Source of the DNA: Chloroflexota bacterium | GTDB lineage: Bacteria; Chloroflexota; Dormibacteria; CF-121 | Assembly: GCA_005889395.1 (NCBI GenBank) | Contig: VBFX01000217.1 | Location: 1-19,592, forward strand | DNA: 19,592 bases | Reading direction: 5' to 3' | Program-made: the position numbers and the translations under genes | In this document: one piece after another, positions 1-6,786 of the stretch | Position numbering within the stretch: position 1 is the stretch's first letter | Layout: every line of letters starts with the position of its first letter | The notes under the pieces: model-generated | The model's database searches: none | Told to the model about the DNA's origin: nothing | Seen by the model: only the letters and a program-made list of their open reading frames with translations

Positions 1-1030
1 CGGCATCGGTTGTGCTCAGGGCGCCGCCCAGGTCCCTGGTGGTGCGCCGCTCCGCTGCCGCCGACATGACGGCGCCTTCAATCGTCAGCGCGCCCGCCGC
101 ATCGCCGAAGTGCCTCAGCATCATGGCCCCCGCAAGGATGGCCCCGACCGGATTGGCAATACGTTTGCCGGCATGCTTGGGTGCCGAGCCGTGCACCGGT
201 TCGAAGAGCCCGCGCCGATTGTCCGGGTTGATGTTCGCCGAGGGCGCCTGGCCGAGACCGCCGACCAGCTCTGAGGCCAGATCACTCAGGATGTCGCCGA
301 ACATGTTGGACGTGACGATCACGTCGAACCGAGAGGGATCCTTCACGAGTTGCATCGCGGCCGCGTCGACGAAGAGGTGCTCCGCCTCGACCTCGGGCGC
401 GGCCTGCCGCTCCAGAGCAAAGACGCGCTGCCAGAGATCGTGGGCGTGATAGAGCGCATTGCTCTTGTCGACCATCGTCACGCGACCTGGATGGCCGGCC
501 GCGCGGCGCTGCCGCGCCAGCTCGAAGGCGTACCGAATGATGCGCTCGACCCCCTTCCGCGTGTTCACGTCCTCCTGGATCGCGATCTCATCCGCCGTCC
601 CGCGCTTGAACTGGCCGCCAATTCCGACGTAGGCGCCCTCGGTGTTTTCACGAACCACAACCAGGTCGATGGACGTGGCGTCGCGCAACGGCGTCAGCCC
701 GGGCGCCAGCAACCGTGAGGGCCGCAGGTTGACCCAGAGGTCCAGTTCGAACCGAAGCCGGAGCAGCAGCCCGGCTGCGTACTGCGGGTTGTGGACCCGC
801 GGATCGCCAACCGCGCCCAGGTAAATCGCGTCGACGGTCTGCAGCTCCTTGAAGACCGTGTCGGGCAGGATCTCCCCGGTTCGCAGGTAGCGCTCGGCCC
901 CCAGGTCATACATGACGCGCTCCAGCCGGGTGCCGGTGGCCGCGGTCACCGCATCCAGGACCCGCAGCCCCTGGGCGATGACCTCCGGACCGATGCCGTC
1001 GCCGGGGATGACGGCGATCCGGAACGGCAT
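1..1030 (-). CDS. leuB: 3-isopropylmalate dehydrogenase, C-terminus cut by window edge
   Basis: NAD-dependent oxidative decarboxylation of 3-isopropylmalate in leucine synthesis, a cytosolic dimer in this family. Reading from ATG at 1030, 343 codons are open to the window edge, so the last few residues are missing. Visible blocks are the N-terminal IPGDGIGPEV, a substrate loop LLRLRFELDLWVNLRP, the VDKSNALYHAHDLW segment, FDVIVTSNMFGDILSD with the metal-binding aspartates, and the FEPVHGSAPKHAGKRIANP block near the cofactor. The LLRLRFELD loop resembles actinobacterial LeuB rather than the E. coli form. The gene is transcribed in the same direction as trpD but lies 227 bp beyond it, with its own -10 box. 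Homoisocitrate or tartrate dehydrogenase are the alternatives; the arginine-rich loop favours LeuB. Confidence 0.88.
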   Translation of the reverse strand, partial: MPFRIAVIPGDGIGPEVIAQGLRVLDAVTAATGTRLERVMYDLGAERYLRTGEILPDTVFKELQTVDAIYLGAVGDPRVHNPQYAAGLLLRLRFELDLWVNLRPSRLLAPGLTPLRDATSIDLVVVRENTEGAYVGIGGQFKRGTADEIAIQEDVNTRKGVERIIRYAFELARQRRAAGHPGRVTMVDKSNALYHAHDLWQRVFALERQAAPEVEAEHLFVDAAAMQLVKDPSRFDVIVTSNMFGDILSDLASELVGGLGQAPSANINPDNRRGLFEPVHGSAPKHAGKRIANPVGAILAGAMMLRHFGDAAGALTIEGAVMSAAAERRTTRDLGGALSTTDA

Positions 1031-1043
1031 CGGCTACAGCATA
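1031..1043 (-). promoter_or_regulatory. leuB -10 box, leaderless type
   Basis: On the minus strand a TATGCT hexamer (1043-1038) is followed by 7 nt and then the leuB ATG at 1030. That spacing would put the transcription start at or next to the A of the start codon, and no Shine-Dalgarno sequence is present. No convincing -35 box is visible. Confidence 0.5.
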
Positions 1044-1096
1044 ATCGCCGGGATTTCGAGAAGGTTTTCCCGGTATCCGCTCGTTGCGACTAGATA

Positions 1097-1261
1097 GTGC
1101 TGACCGAGGAAAAGGCTCTGAGCGCGGCGCTGGGCAAGATGCGCCGCCTGCGGCGGGTTCGCCGGCTTTCGGGGCTGACCTACTGGGCGGCCTGGGGTTT
1201 CGTCGGCCTGGTATGTCTGCTGCTGCTTGCCGGCGGCATCGCCGGGCTCGCCTCCGGCTAG
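1097..1261 (+). CDS. possible small single-span membrane protein (54 aa)
   Basis: A 55-codon frame (GTG start, TAG stop) lies on the opposite strand inside the trpD-leuB gap. The N-terminal third is strongly basic (KMRRLRRVRR, residues about 14-23). It is followed by a hydrophobic stretch of about 25 residues (YWAAWGFVGLVCLLLLAGG) and a short SG end. This is the layout of a small N-in membrane protein. Third codon positions are mostly G or C, as in real genes here. Its TAG and the TAG of trpD share the CTAG at 1258-1261, so the two genes meet tail to tail. Against it: no ribosome-binding site precedes the GTG, an in-frame stop lies just upstream (1091-1093), and ATG at 1139 is the only downstream ATG. 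No family is recognised. Confidence 0.45.
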   Translation: MLTEEKALSAALGKMRRLRRVRRLSGLTYWAAWGFVGLVCLLLLAGGIAGLASG

Positions 1262-2268
1262 CGCGTCGACGTCTCGACCAGGCGGTCCAGGACCTGCCCG
1301 GCTCGCTTGCTGTCGAGCGATTCTCGGGCCACCGTCACGGCCTCTGGCCAGTCGTCCGCCCGACCGGCTGCCAGCACGGCCGCGGCCGCGTTGAGCAGCA
1401 CCACGTCCCGGCGCGGTCCGTGTTCGCCTTCGAGAACTCGGCGCAAAAGATCGGCGTTTTCGGGCGGCGTGCCGCCCAACAGGTCCTCGGGTCGCGACCG
1501 GCTGAGGCCGAGGTCCCGCGGGTCGAGCTCGTACTCCCTGACGCCGCCGTCCCGTAGTTCAAAGACCCGGGAGCCGCCCGTGGTCGTCAGCTCGTCGAGA
1601 CCGTCCTCACCGTAGAACACCAGGGCCCGCTCGTGACCGAGGTCCTTCAGCACGCGGACCATCAGGGGTGCCAGCGGGGCCGCCCCGACGCCGAGCGCCT
1701 GGCGGCGCACCCGGCCGGGATTCGCCAGCGGACCGAGGACATTGAAGACGGTCCGGACACCGAGCTCTCGGCGGGCCGGACCGGCATGGCGCATCGCCGG
1801 ATGGAAGGTGGGCGCGAAGCAGAAGCCCATCCCGGCAACGTCGATGCACCGACGGACACCCTTCGCATCGAGCGTGATGTCCACCCCCAGCGCCTCAAGC
1901 ACATCGGCGCTCCCGCATCGGCTGGATGCGGCGCGGTTTCCATGCTTGGCCACCGGGATCCCCGCACCCGCGGCGACCAGGGCAGCGGCCGTGGAGATAT
2001 TGAACGTCCCGGCCCGGTCGCCACCGGTGCCGCAGGTATCGATCGCACCGGCCGGGAGCTCGAGCGGTGTCGCATGCGCCCGCATCGACTCGACGAAGCC
2101 GGTCATCTCCTCGACGGTTTCGCCCCCAGCCCGCAGCGCGATCAACAGGCCGGCGAGCTGCCCCGTGGTGACCTCACCGGCCATGACCTGGTCCATGACG
2201 TCACGCGCCTGATCGCGGCGCAGCGCGGTCCCCTGGAGCAGTTGCTCGATCGCCTCCGCCGGCGTCAC
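1258..2268 (-). CDS. trpD: Anthranilate phosphoribosyltransferase
   Basis: Transfers phosphoribosyl from PRPP to anthranilate, the second dedicated step of tryptophan synthesis. At 336 residues it has the usual length. Diagnostic blocks are the PRPP loop CGTGGD (residues 79-84), the KHGNRAASSRCGSADVLEALG block beginning at about residue 108 that binds anthranilate and diphosphate, and NVLGPLANPG at about 175-184. A helical N-terminal domain (1-70) precedes the nucleoside phosphorylase-like domain. The start is GTG at 2268. It overlaps the stop of the upstream M55 peptidase gene as GTGA (4 bp), so translation is probably coupled. No other trp gene is in the window, so trpD is detached from a trp cluster here. 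Confidence 0.96.
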   Translation of the reverse strand: MTPAEAIEQLLQGTALRRDQARDVMDQVMAGEVTTGQLAGLLIALRAGGETVEEMTGFVESMRAHATPLELPAGAIDTCGTGGDRAGTFNISTAAALVAAGAGIPVAKHGNRAASSRCGSADVLEALGVDITLDAKGVRRCIDVAGMGFCFAPTFHPAMRHAGPARRELGVRTVFNVLGPLANPGRVRRQALGVGAAPLAPLMVRVLKDLGHERALVFYGEDGLDELTTTGGSRVFELRDGGVREYELDPRDLGLSRSRPEDLLGGTPPENADLLRRVLEGEHGPRRDVVLLNAAAAVLAAGRADDWPEAVTVARESLDSKRAGQVLDRLVETSTR

Positions 2269-3140
2269 GGGCGCGGGTACAGGTAGGCCGCGGGCGTGGC
2301 CATGACCAGCAGAGCCAGCAGCATCCGGTAGCAGGTCTGGAAGTCGCCCGTGCGGTAGCGGACCGTCCGCCCGCCCGCGCGTTCAACCTCCGGGAGCTGG
2401 ACGCAGAGATCGGCCATGCTCGCGTTCATCCAGTCGATCTCGAGCAAAAAGGGCCCCTCCGCCTGATACAACGGTCGCCCGGCTTGCTCGGCATAGGCGC
2501 GATAGGCCCCCGCCTCGATCCGGCGGCAGGCCTCGACCGGGTGGAGCGAGCGGGCCGCCTGCCGGCCGAGCGCCTCCTTGACGACGACCGCCTCGATGCC
2601 AGGCAACGCCACCGCCGCTTCGTCGATGGTGGCCTGGTCGCCCGTGATCAGGGCGGTGCGGACCCCGAAGGTGCCGGCGAGCGCGGCGTTTAGCGTCGCC
2701 TCGCTCTGCTCGCGGCCGTTAATGCGTAGCGCGTACACGGTGCGACCGCCGTAGGTGTGATCCATGATGGCGTGCTCGCGCCCCACGGACGCGTGGTAGC
2801 CCACGAAGAAGGCGACCTCGAAGGTCGGGTCGAGCCCGGCCCCCATGGAGTACGGCTTATCCCCGCCACTGATGACTTCCACCCCTTCATCGAGCTCATC
2901 GAGCAGGAAGTTGCGCATGTCGCCGTGCGAGTCGTTGACGACGATGCGCGTGGCGCCGGCGCGGCGCGCCCCGGCGACGGCGGCGTTGGTCTCCGCGGTC
3001 ATCAACCGGCACGAACGTTCGTACTCCGGCATGCCCCGCATCACCTGCTGAAGGTGCACGATGCCCGCCATTCCCTCCATGTCAACGGAAATGAACACCC
3101 CGTTGCGTTTCGAGGTGGCGGTCTGACGGCTGGTGGCCAA
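2265..3140 (-). CDS. M55 family D-aminopeptidase (DppA-like)
   Basis: Zinc peptidase of family M55, whose characterised member B. subtilis DppA releases N-terminal D-amino acids such as D-Ala. The 291 residues carry the expected metal ligands: Asp20 and Glu22 in ISVDMEGMAG, His72 in NDSHGD, His116 in VGYHA, and a glutamate in NGREQSE (144-147). The C-terminal part is more variable. The start chosen is TTG at 3140, because a TAGAAT box lies 9 nt upstream; GTG at codon 15 would fit the family N-terminus more closely but has no signal in front. It is joined to trpD by a 4-bp overlap. It could serve peptide or cell-wall turnover; no dpp transporter genes are nearby. Confidence 0.88.
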   Translation of the reverse strand: MATSRQTATSKRNGVFISVDMEGMAGIVHLQQVMRGMPEYERSCRLMTAETNAAVAGARRAGATRIVVNDSHGDMRNFLLDELDEGVEVISGGDKPYSMGAGLDPTFEVAFFVGYHASVGREHAIMDHTYGGRTVYALRINGREQSEATLNAALAGTFGVRTALITGDQATIDEAAVALPGIEAVVVKEALGRQAARSLHPVEACRRIEAGAYRAYAEQAGRPLYQAEGPFLLEIDWMNASMADLCVQLPEVERAGGRTVRYRTGDFQTCYRMLLALLVMATPAAYLYPRP

Positions 3141-3149
3141 AGCGTTCCC

Positions 3150-3155
3150 ATTCTA
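3150..3155 (-). promoter_or_regulatory. -10 box for the M55-trpD operon
   Basis: TAGAAT on the minus strand, 9 nt before the TTG start at 3140. It is close to the TATAAT consensus and would give a nearly leaderless mRNA. No clear -35 box is seen. Confidence 0.45.
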
Positions 3156-3253
3156 GGGACGGTCGGCTGGAGGCCCCACCCAACCCCTCCCCCAGCCGCA
3201 GGAAGGGCAAACGTTTGGCAACCCCGGGCATGGTGCAGCACCGGAAGGAGGAA

Positions 3254-3294
3254 GTGGGGTCCTGGTTCCGGGGGGCTTGGAACAAGAACCCCAC
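3254..3294 (-). terminator. Strong hairpin after the E1 genes, terminator-like
   Basis: Two 16-nt arms (3254-3269 and 3279-3294) flank a 9-nt loop. Read as minus-strand RNA, 15 of 16 positions pair, counting one G-U; read as plus-strand RNA two positions fail. The better fit on the minus strand and the position about 70 nt beyond the E1 beta stop suggest a terminator for the E1 genes. The tail after it is pyrimidine-rich (TTCCTCCTTCC) rather than a pure U tract, so a processing or mRNA-stability element is also possible. Confidence 0.5.
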
Positions 3295-3351
3295 CAGAAA
3301 GTATAGGAGACAGCCGTCCGGTTTTGCATCGGTTTTTCTCACGGATTTTTC

Positions 3352-3366
3352 ATGCCGCAGCGGCAT
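3352..3366. repeat. Perfect short hairpin at the E1 beta stop
   Basis: ATGCCGC-A-GCGGCAT is a perfect 7-bp inverted repeat that begins at the last base of the E1 beta stop codon. The minus strand continues into an A-rich stretch, not a U tract, so it is not a standard terminator by itself. It may protect the 3' end together with the larger hairpin at 3254-3294. The rest of the 3141-3365 gap holds no gene that I can support. Confidence 0.4.
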
Positions 3367-4352
3367 CAGTAGCGGGCGACCCGCCGTAACCCGTCCGCCA
3401 CCTTGTCCGGGTTGAGCATGAAAGCGTGTTCGAGCGCCGGGCTGAACGGCATCGCGGGGACATCGGGGCTGGCGATGCGACTAACCGGGGCGTCCAGGCT
3501 GGCAAAGCAACGCTCAGCGAGCTCAGCCGCGATCTCCGCGCCGAATCCACCGGTCCGGTTGGCCTCGTAAACGACGGCCACGCGGCCGGTCTTCTGGATC
3601 GAGTGGACGCAGGACTCGACATCCCAGGGGCGGAGCGTGCGCAAGTCGATCACCTCTACCTCGATGCCGTCCGTACTGAGCCGGGCGGCCGCTTGCATCG
3701 TGACTGCCCGCATGTATCCGTAGGTGATAGCCGTCAGGTCTCTGCCCTGGCGGACGACCGCCGCTGAGCCGAGGGGTAGCAGAGCGGCATCGCCCTCGGC
3801 CAGGTCTTGCCGCTCAGCGCGATAGAGCTTCTTCGGCTCGAGGAAGATGACCGGGTCCGGGTCTCGAATCGCGGCCTTGAGCAAACCTTTGGCATCGGCC
3901 GGCGTCGAGGGCAGGACAACTTTGAGTCCCGGCACGTGGCAGTAAAAGGCCTCGGGGGACTGCGAATGGTACAGGGCACCGCGAACCCCGCCACCGGTTG
4001 GGGCGCGAATCACGAGCGGACACGAAAAATCGCCGTTTGAGCGATAGCGCACTTTCGCGATTTCGTTGACGATCTGGTTGAACGCGGGATAGCTGTAGTC
4101 GGCGAACTGCATTTCGGCTACCGGCCTGAAGCCCTCGAGCGCCAGGCCCTGGGCGACGGCTGCGATACTCGACTCCGCCAGCGGCATGTCCATCACGCGG
4201 TTAGCGCCGAAGCGCAGCTGCAGGCCTTCCGTCGCCTTGAAGACCCCGCCCTTGAGACCGACGTCCTGCCCGAGCACGCACACGCGGTCCTCACGTTCCA
4301 TTTCTTCGTAGAGCGCGTCGCGCACCGCCTGGACAAGCGTGCGCTCAGGCAT
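3366..4352 (-). CDS. 2-oxoacid dehydrogenase E1 beta subunit (branched-chain type)
   Basis: Beta chain of the thiamine-diphosphate E1 that decarboxylates branched-chain 2-oxoacids (or pyruvate) and passes the acyl group to a lipoyl E2. It has 328 residues, normal for the family. Features are the N-terminal VQAVRDALYEEM, the PLAESSIAA segment whose Glu60 is expected to contact the ThDP aminopyrimidine, the RAPTGGGVRGALYHSQSPEAF loop region, and the C-terminal transketolase domain with the YEANRTGGFGAEIA block. The frame stays open upstream, but ATG at 4352 is chosen because it gives the family N-terminus MPERTLVQAV and overlaps the E1 alpha stop by 8 bp, which implies coupling. The HSQSPEAF loop favours a BkdAB-type enzyme, but sequence alone cannot exclude pyruvate. 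Confidence 0.92.
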   Translation of the reverse strand: MPERTLVQAVRDALYEEMEREDRVCVLGQDVGLKGGVFKATEGLQLRFGANRVMDMPLAESSIAAVAQGLALEGFRPVAEMQFADYSYPAFNQIVNEIAKVRYRSNGDFSCPLVIRAPTGGGVRGALYHSQSPEAFYCHVPGLKVVLPSTPADAKGLLKAAIRDPDPVIFLEPKKLYRAERQDLAEGDAALLPLGSAAVVRQGRDLTAITYGYMRAVTMQAAARLSTDGIEVEVIDLRTLRPWDVESCVHSIQKTGRVAVVYEANRTGGFGAEIAAELAERCFASLDAPVSRIASPDVPAMPFSPALEHAFMLNPDKVADGLRRVARY

Positions 4353-5331
4353 CGGCGTACACGTGTCGGCCAAGCGAGCCCGGCTCCGGCTCGGGTGCGG
4401 CCTCGGCCGCCTCGGTCGCCTTCTCGACTTCGCGATTGACGTCGTCACGCATTGCCTGATCGGCCTGCGGCGAAAGCCAGCCACGAGCGATCAATGCGTC
4501 GCGCATCCGTGGAATCGGATCTTTCAGCGCCTCCGCAGCGAGCTCAGCCGGGTCACGGTAGGCTCGCTGGTCATCGTCCGTGGAATGGGATTGCAGCCGC
4601 AGGACCTCGGCTTCGATCAGGGTCGGCCCGCCGCCAGACCGCGCGCGCTGCGCCGCTTCGGCGACGGCGGCATGCACGGCAAAAAAATCATCGCCGACGA
4701 CTCTTGTGCCAGAAATGCCATAAGCGGCCGCTCGTTCTGCTACCCCGGGTCCCGCCACTTGCAGCGCTTGCGGCACCGAGATCGCCCAATGGTTGTTCTC
4801 GCAGAAAAAGATCACTGGACACTGATGTAGCGCGGCGAAATTGAGGCCCTCGTGGAAGTCGCCCTGGCTGGTCGCCCCCTCGCCAAAACTCACAAAGCAG
4901 AGGGCGCCCTCCCCTCTCCACTTCAAGGCCAGGCCGATCCCAGCCGCCTTGGGGATTTGCGGGCCGACGGTGCTCGAACCGATCACGACGCCGCGGCGGC
5001 GGCTGCCGAAGTTCCCGGGGGTCTGGCGCCCGCCACTCGACGGGTCGGCGGCGCGGGCGAACGCCGCGAGCATGAGCTCTTCGGAGGTGAAGCCGCAGGC
5101 CAGCGCGGCGGCAAAATTCCGATAGTAGAGACAGAAGCGATCGCGCCCCGGTTGCAGTGCGGCGATGGCTGCGACCTGTGCGACCTCATGGCCGCGCGGC
5201 GAAATGATGAAAGCCAATTTGCCGGCGCGGTTCAAGACGAAGCGACGGTCGTCGAGCGCACGGGCCCGCAGCACAGTGCGATACGCCTCGAGAACGCGCT
5301 CTGTAGTCAGTCCCTCAGCGTCGGTGGGCAA
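4345..5331 (-). CDS. 2-oxoacid dehydrogenase E1 alpha subunit (branched-chain type)
   Basis: Alpha chain of the same E1 heterotetramer, 328 residues. The ThDP-binding motif runs from GEGATSQGDF (150-159) to ENN (178-180). SPRGHEVAQV (44-53) and YYRNFAAALACG (69-80) are typical of E1 alpha. The segment SHSTDDDQRAYRDP corresponds to the phosphorylation-loop region of branched-chain enzymes and supports a branched-chain rather than pyruvate assignment. The start is TTG at 5331, 7 nt after a TAAAGT box, and fits the family N-terminus. The stop overlaps the E1 beta start. No E2 (lipoyl acyltransferase) or E3 follows; the next downstream gene is the M55 peptidase beyond a hairpin, so E2 must be encoded elsewhere. 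Confidence 0.92.
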   Translation of the reverse strand: MPTDAEGLTTERVLEAYRTVLRARALDDRRFVLNRAGKLAFIISPRGHEVAQVAAIAALQPGRDRFCLYYRNFAAALACGFTSEELMLAAFARAADPSSGGRQTPGNFGSRRRGVVIGSSTVGPQIPKAAGIGLALKWRGEGALCFVSFGEGATSQGDFHEGLNFAALHQCPVIFFCENNHWAISVPQALQVAGPGVAERAAAYGISGTRVVGDDFFAVHAAVAEAAQRARSGGGPTLIEAEVLRLQSHSTDDDQRAYRDPAELAAEALKDPIPRMRDALIARGWLSPQADQAMRDDVNREVEKATEAAEAAPEPEPGSLGRHVYADA

Positions 5332-5338
5332 CCGTGAA

Positions 5339-5344
5339 ACTTTA
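5339..5344 (-). promoter_or_regulatory. -10 box for the E1 genes, leaderless type
   Basis: Minus-strand TAAAGT, then 7 nt, then the TTG start of E1 alpha at 5331. It sits in the 29-bp gap after the O-methyltransferase gene. It would allow separate expression of the E1 pair even though all these genes point the same way. The -35 candidate TGGCTA (17-bp spacing) is weak. Confidence 0.42.
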
Positions 5345-5360
5345 GCGCCCGGCGGCTCTG

Positions 5361-5993
5361 TTAGCCATGCGGGCGGACGACGCCGATGCCAAAGCCGTCG
5401 CCGACCGGCAACACCGTCGCCTCGAGTTGCTCATGGTGCAAGAACGTTTCGTTGAAGGCCCGCAGTGCGTCCGTGTTCTCATCGTGGTCGCCGGCGGCAA
5501 TCCGGCCGCTCCAGAGCACGTTGTCGACCGTGATCATTCCGCCGGGCGCCATCTTGGGGAGCAGCGCGTCCAGATAGGCCGCGTACTCGGGCTTGAGGGC
5601 GTCGATGAAGGCGAACTCGATACCCGGGGCGAGTCGCGGCAGCACGCGCAGCGCCGGCTCGTTGATCACCCGCACGCGGTCGGTCACGCCCGCGCGCAGC
5701 CAGTAACGCCGCGCCCGTTCGGTGCGAGTTCGATCAGGATCGATGGTATCGATGCGACCGCCCGCAGGAAGCGCGCTCGCCATCCACAGCGTCGAAAAGC
5801 CGATCGCCGTGCCGATCTCGAGGACGCGCTTGGGAGCGAGCGCCGTCACCAGCACACGCAGCAGCCGCCCGGCGGCGGGATTGACGATCGGAACGCCGTC
5901 GCTTCGGCCGGTCTTGAGCATCTCCTCGAGGACCGGCCCGAGCGGCGGGTGGACACCCTCCAGGTACTCGAGATCTCGTTCAGTGACGAGCAT
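5361..5993 (-). CDS. SAM-dependent O-methyltransferase (family 3, CCoAMT-like)
   Basis: A class I Rossmann methyltransferase of 210 residues, typical of bacterial O-methyltransferase family 3. Motif I is VLEIGTAIGFSTLWMA (57-72), the acidic residues after strand 2 are DTIDPD (82-87), then FAFIDALKPEY near the middle and GGMITVDNVLWSG, the usual metal and substrate region (D and DN). Members methylate catechol-like or other hydroxyl groups with Mg2+; the substrate cannot be told here. ATG at 5993 overlaps the thiD stop by 14 bp, so it appears to be the last gene of the TPP riboswitch operon. A methyltransferase is not a usual member of a thiamine salvage operon. Confidence 0.88.
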   Translation of the reverse strand: MLVTERDLEYLEGVHPPLGPVLEEMLKTGRSDGVPIVNPAAGRLLRVLVTALAPKRVLEIGTAIGFSTLWMASALPAGGRIDTIDPDRTRTERARRYWLRAGVTDRVRVINEPALRVLPRLAPGIEFAFIDALKPEYAAYLDALLPKMAPGGMITVDNVLWSGRIAAGDHDENTDALRAFNETFLHHEQLEATVLPVGDGFGIGVVRPHG

Positions 5994-6786
5994 GCGCCAC
6001 CTGGATGGCGGGGAAATGATTCAACGGACCGTGCCCGTGCCCCAGCCCGGGAGCCGACGCCAGGGCGCGCGAGACGTAGTCGCGAGCCTCAGCCACGGCG
6101 TGCGGGAGATCCACGCCCGTGGCCAGTGCGGCCGTGATCGCCGCGGAGAAGGTGCAGCCGGTGCCATGCGTGCTGGTCGTCACGATTCTCGGAGCAGGAT
6201 ACTCGTGGACACCCTGGCCATCGACCAGCAGGTCGACGATCGGGTCGTCCTCTGTGTGGCCGCCTTTGATCACGACGGCCTGCGCTCCCAACTGCATGAT
6301 GGCGCGGGCCGCAGCAACGCGGTCCTCCCGAGTCCGGATCGTTCGCCCGGATAGCACTGCGGCTTCCGGAATGTTTGGCGTGACGACGTTCGCCAGGGGC
6401 AGTAATCGGCACAGGGCATCGACCGCGTCTTCACGGAGCAGGCGGTCGCCGCTCTTCGCGATCATCACCGGATCGACGACCAGGGGGCGGAGCCGATGCC
6501 GCTCGATACCGGCGACCACGGTCTCGATGATGGCCGCGCTCGAGAGCATTCCTGTCTTGAGCGCGCCAATCGCAAAATCGTCGGCGACCGCATCGAGTTG
6601 CGCGGCGATCACGCCGGTATCGACTTCCTGGACGGCCCGGACGCCCGCGGTGTTCTGGGCGGTGATCGCCGTGATGACCGTCAGGCCGTAGACGCCAAAC
6701 GCGGCGAATGTTTTCATATCGGCCTGGATCCCGGCTCCCGCCCCGGAGTCTGAGCCGGCGATCGACAGCGCGACCGGCAATGTCAT
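5980..6786 (-). CDS. thiD: Hydroxymethylpyrimidine / phosphomethylpyrimidine kinase
   Basis: Phosphorylates HMP and then HMP-P to the diphosphate used by ThiE in thiamine synthesis; cytosolic, ribokinase-like fold. The 268 residues match ThiD. The N-terminal IAGSDSGAGAGIQADMKTF binds HMP. GALKTGMLSS lies in the middle, DPVMIAKSG at about 115-123, and the C-terminal THGTGCTFSAAI holds the anion hole and catalytic Cys/Asp-type position. Its ATG overlaps the transporter stop as ATGA (4 bp), so it is translationally coupled within the TPP riboswitch operon. No ThiE or TenA domain is fused. It is followed by the O-methyltransferase. Confidence 0.96.
   Translation of the reverse strand: MTLPVALSIAGSDSGAGAGIQADMKTFAAFGVYGLTVITAITAQNTAGVRAVQEVDTGVIAAQLDAVADDFAIGALKTGMLSSAAIIETVVAGIERHRLRPLVVDPVMIAKSGDRLLREDAVDALCRLLPLANVVTPNIPEAAVLSGRTIRTREDRVAAARAIMQLGAQAVVIKGGHTEDDPIVDLLVDGQGVHEYPAPRIVTTSTHGTGCTFSAAITAALATGVDLPHAVAEARDYVSRALASAPGLGHGHGPLNHFPAIQVAHARH

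Noticed and set aside
1633..2286. Plus-strand open frame of 217 codons opposite trpD
   Set aside because: It lies fully inside trpD on the other strand, has no protein-like pattern, and is a by-product of high GC content.
3254..3294. Inverted repeat as the end of a mobile element
   Set aside because: No second copy, no transposase and no target-site duplication is visible; a transcript-end hairpin explains it better.
3141..3365. T-box or tryptophan attenuator before M55-trpD
   Set aside because: No T-box core motif, no run of Trp codons in a leader frame, and the hairpin lies upstream of the likely promoter at 3150.
4353..4484. 44 extra N-terminal residues for E1 beta
   Set aside because: The added part is Arg/Pro-rich, overlaps E1 alpha in another frame, and the family N-terminus begins at ATG 4352.
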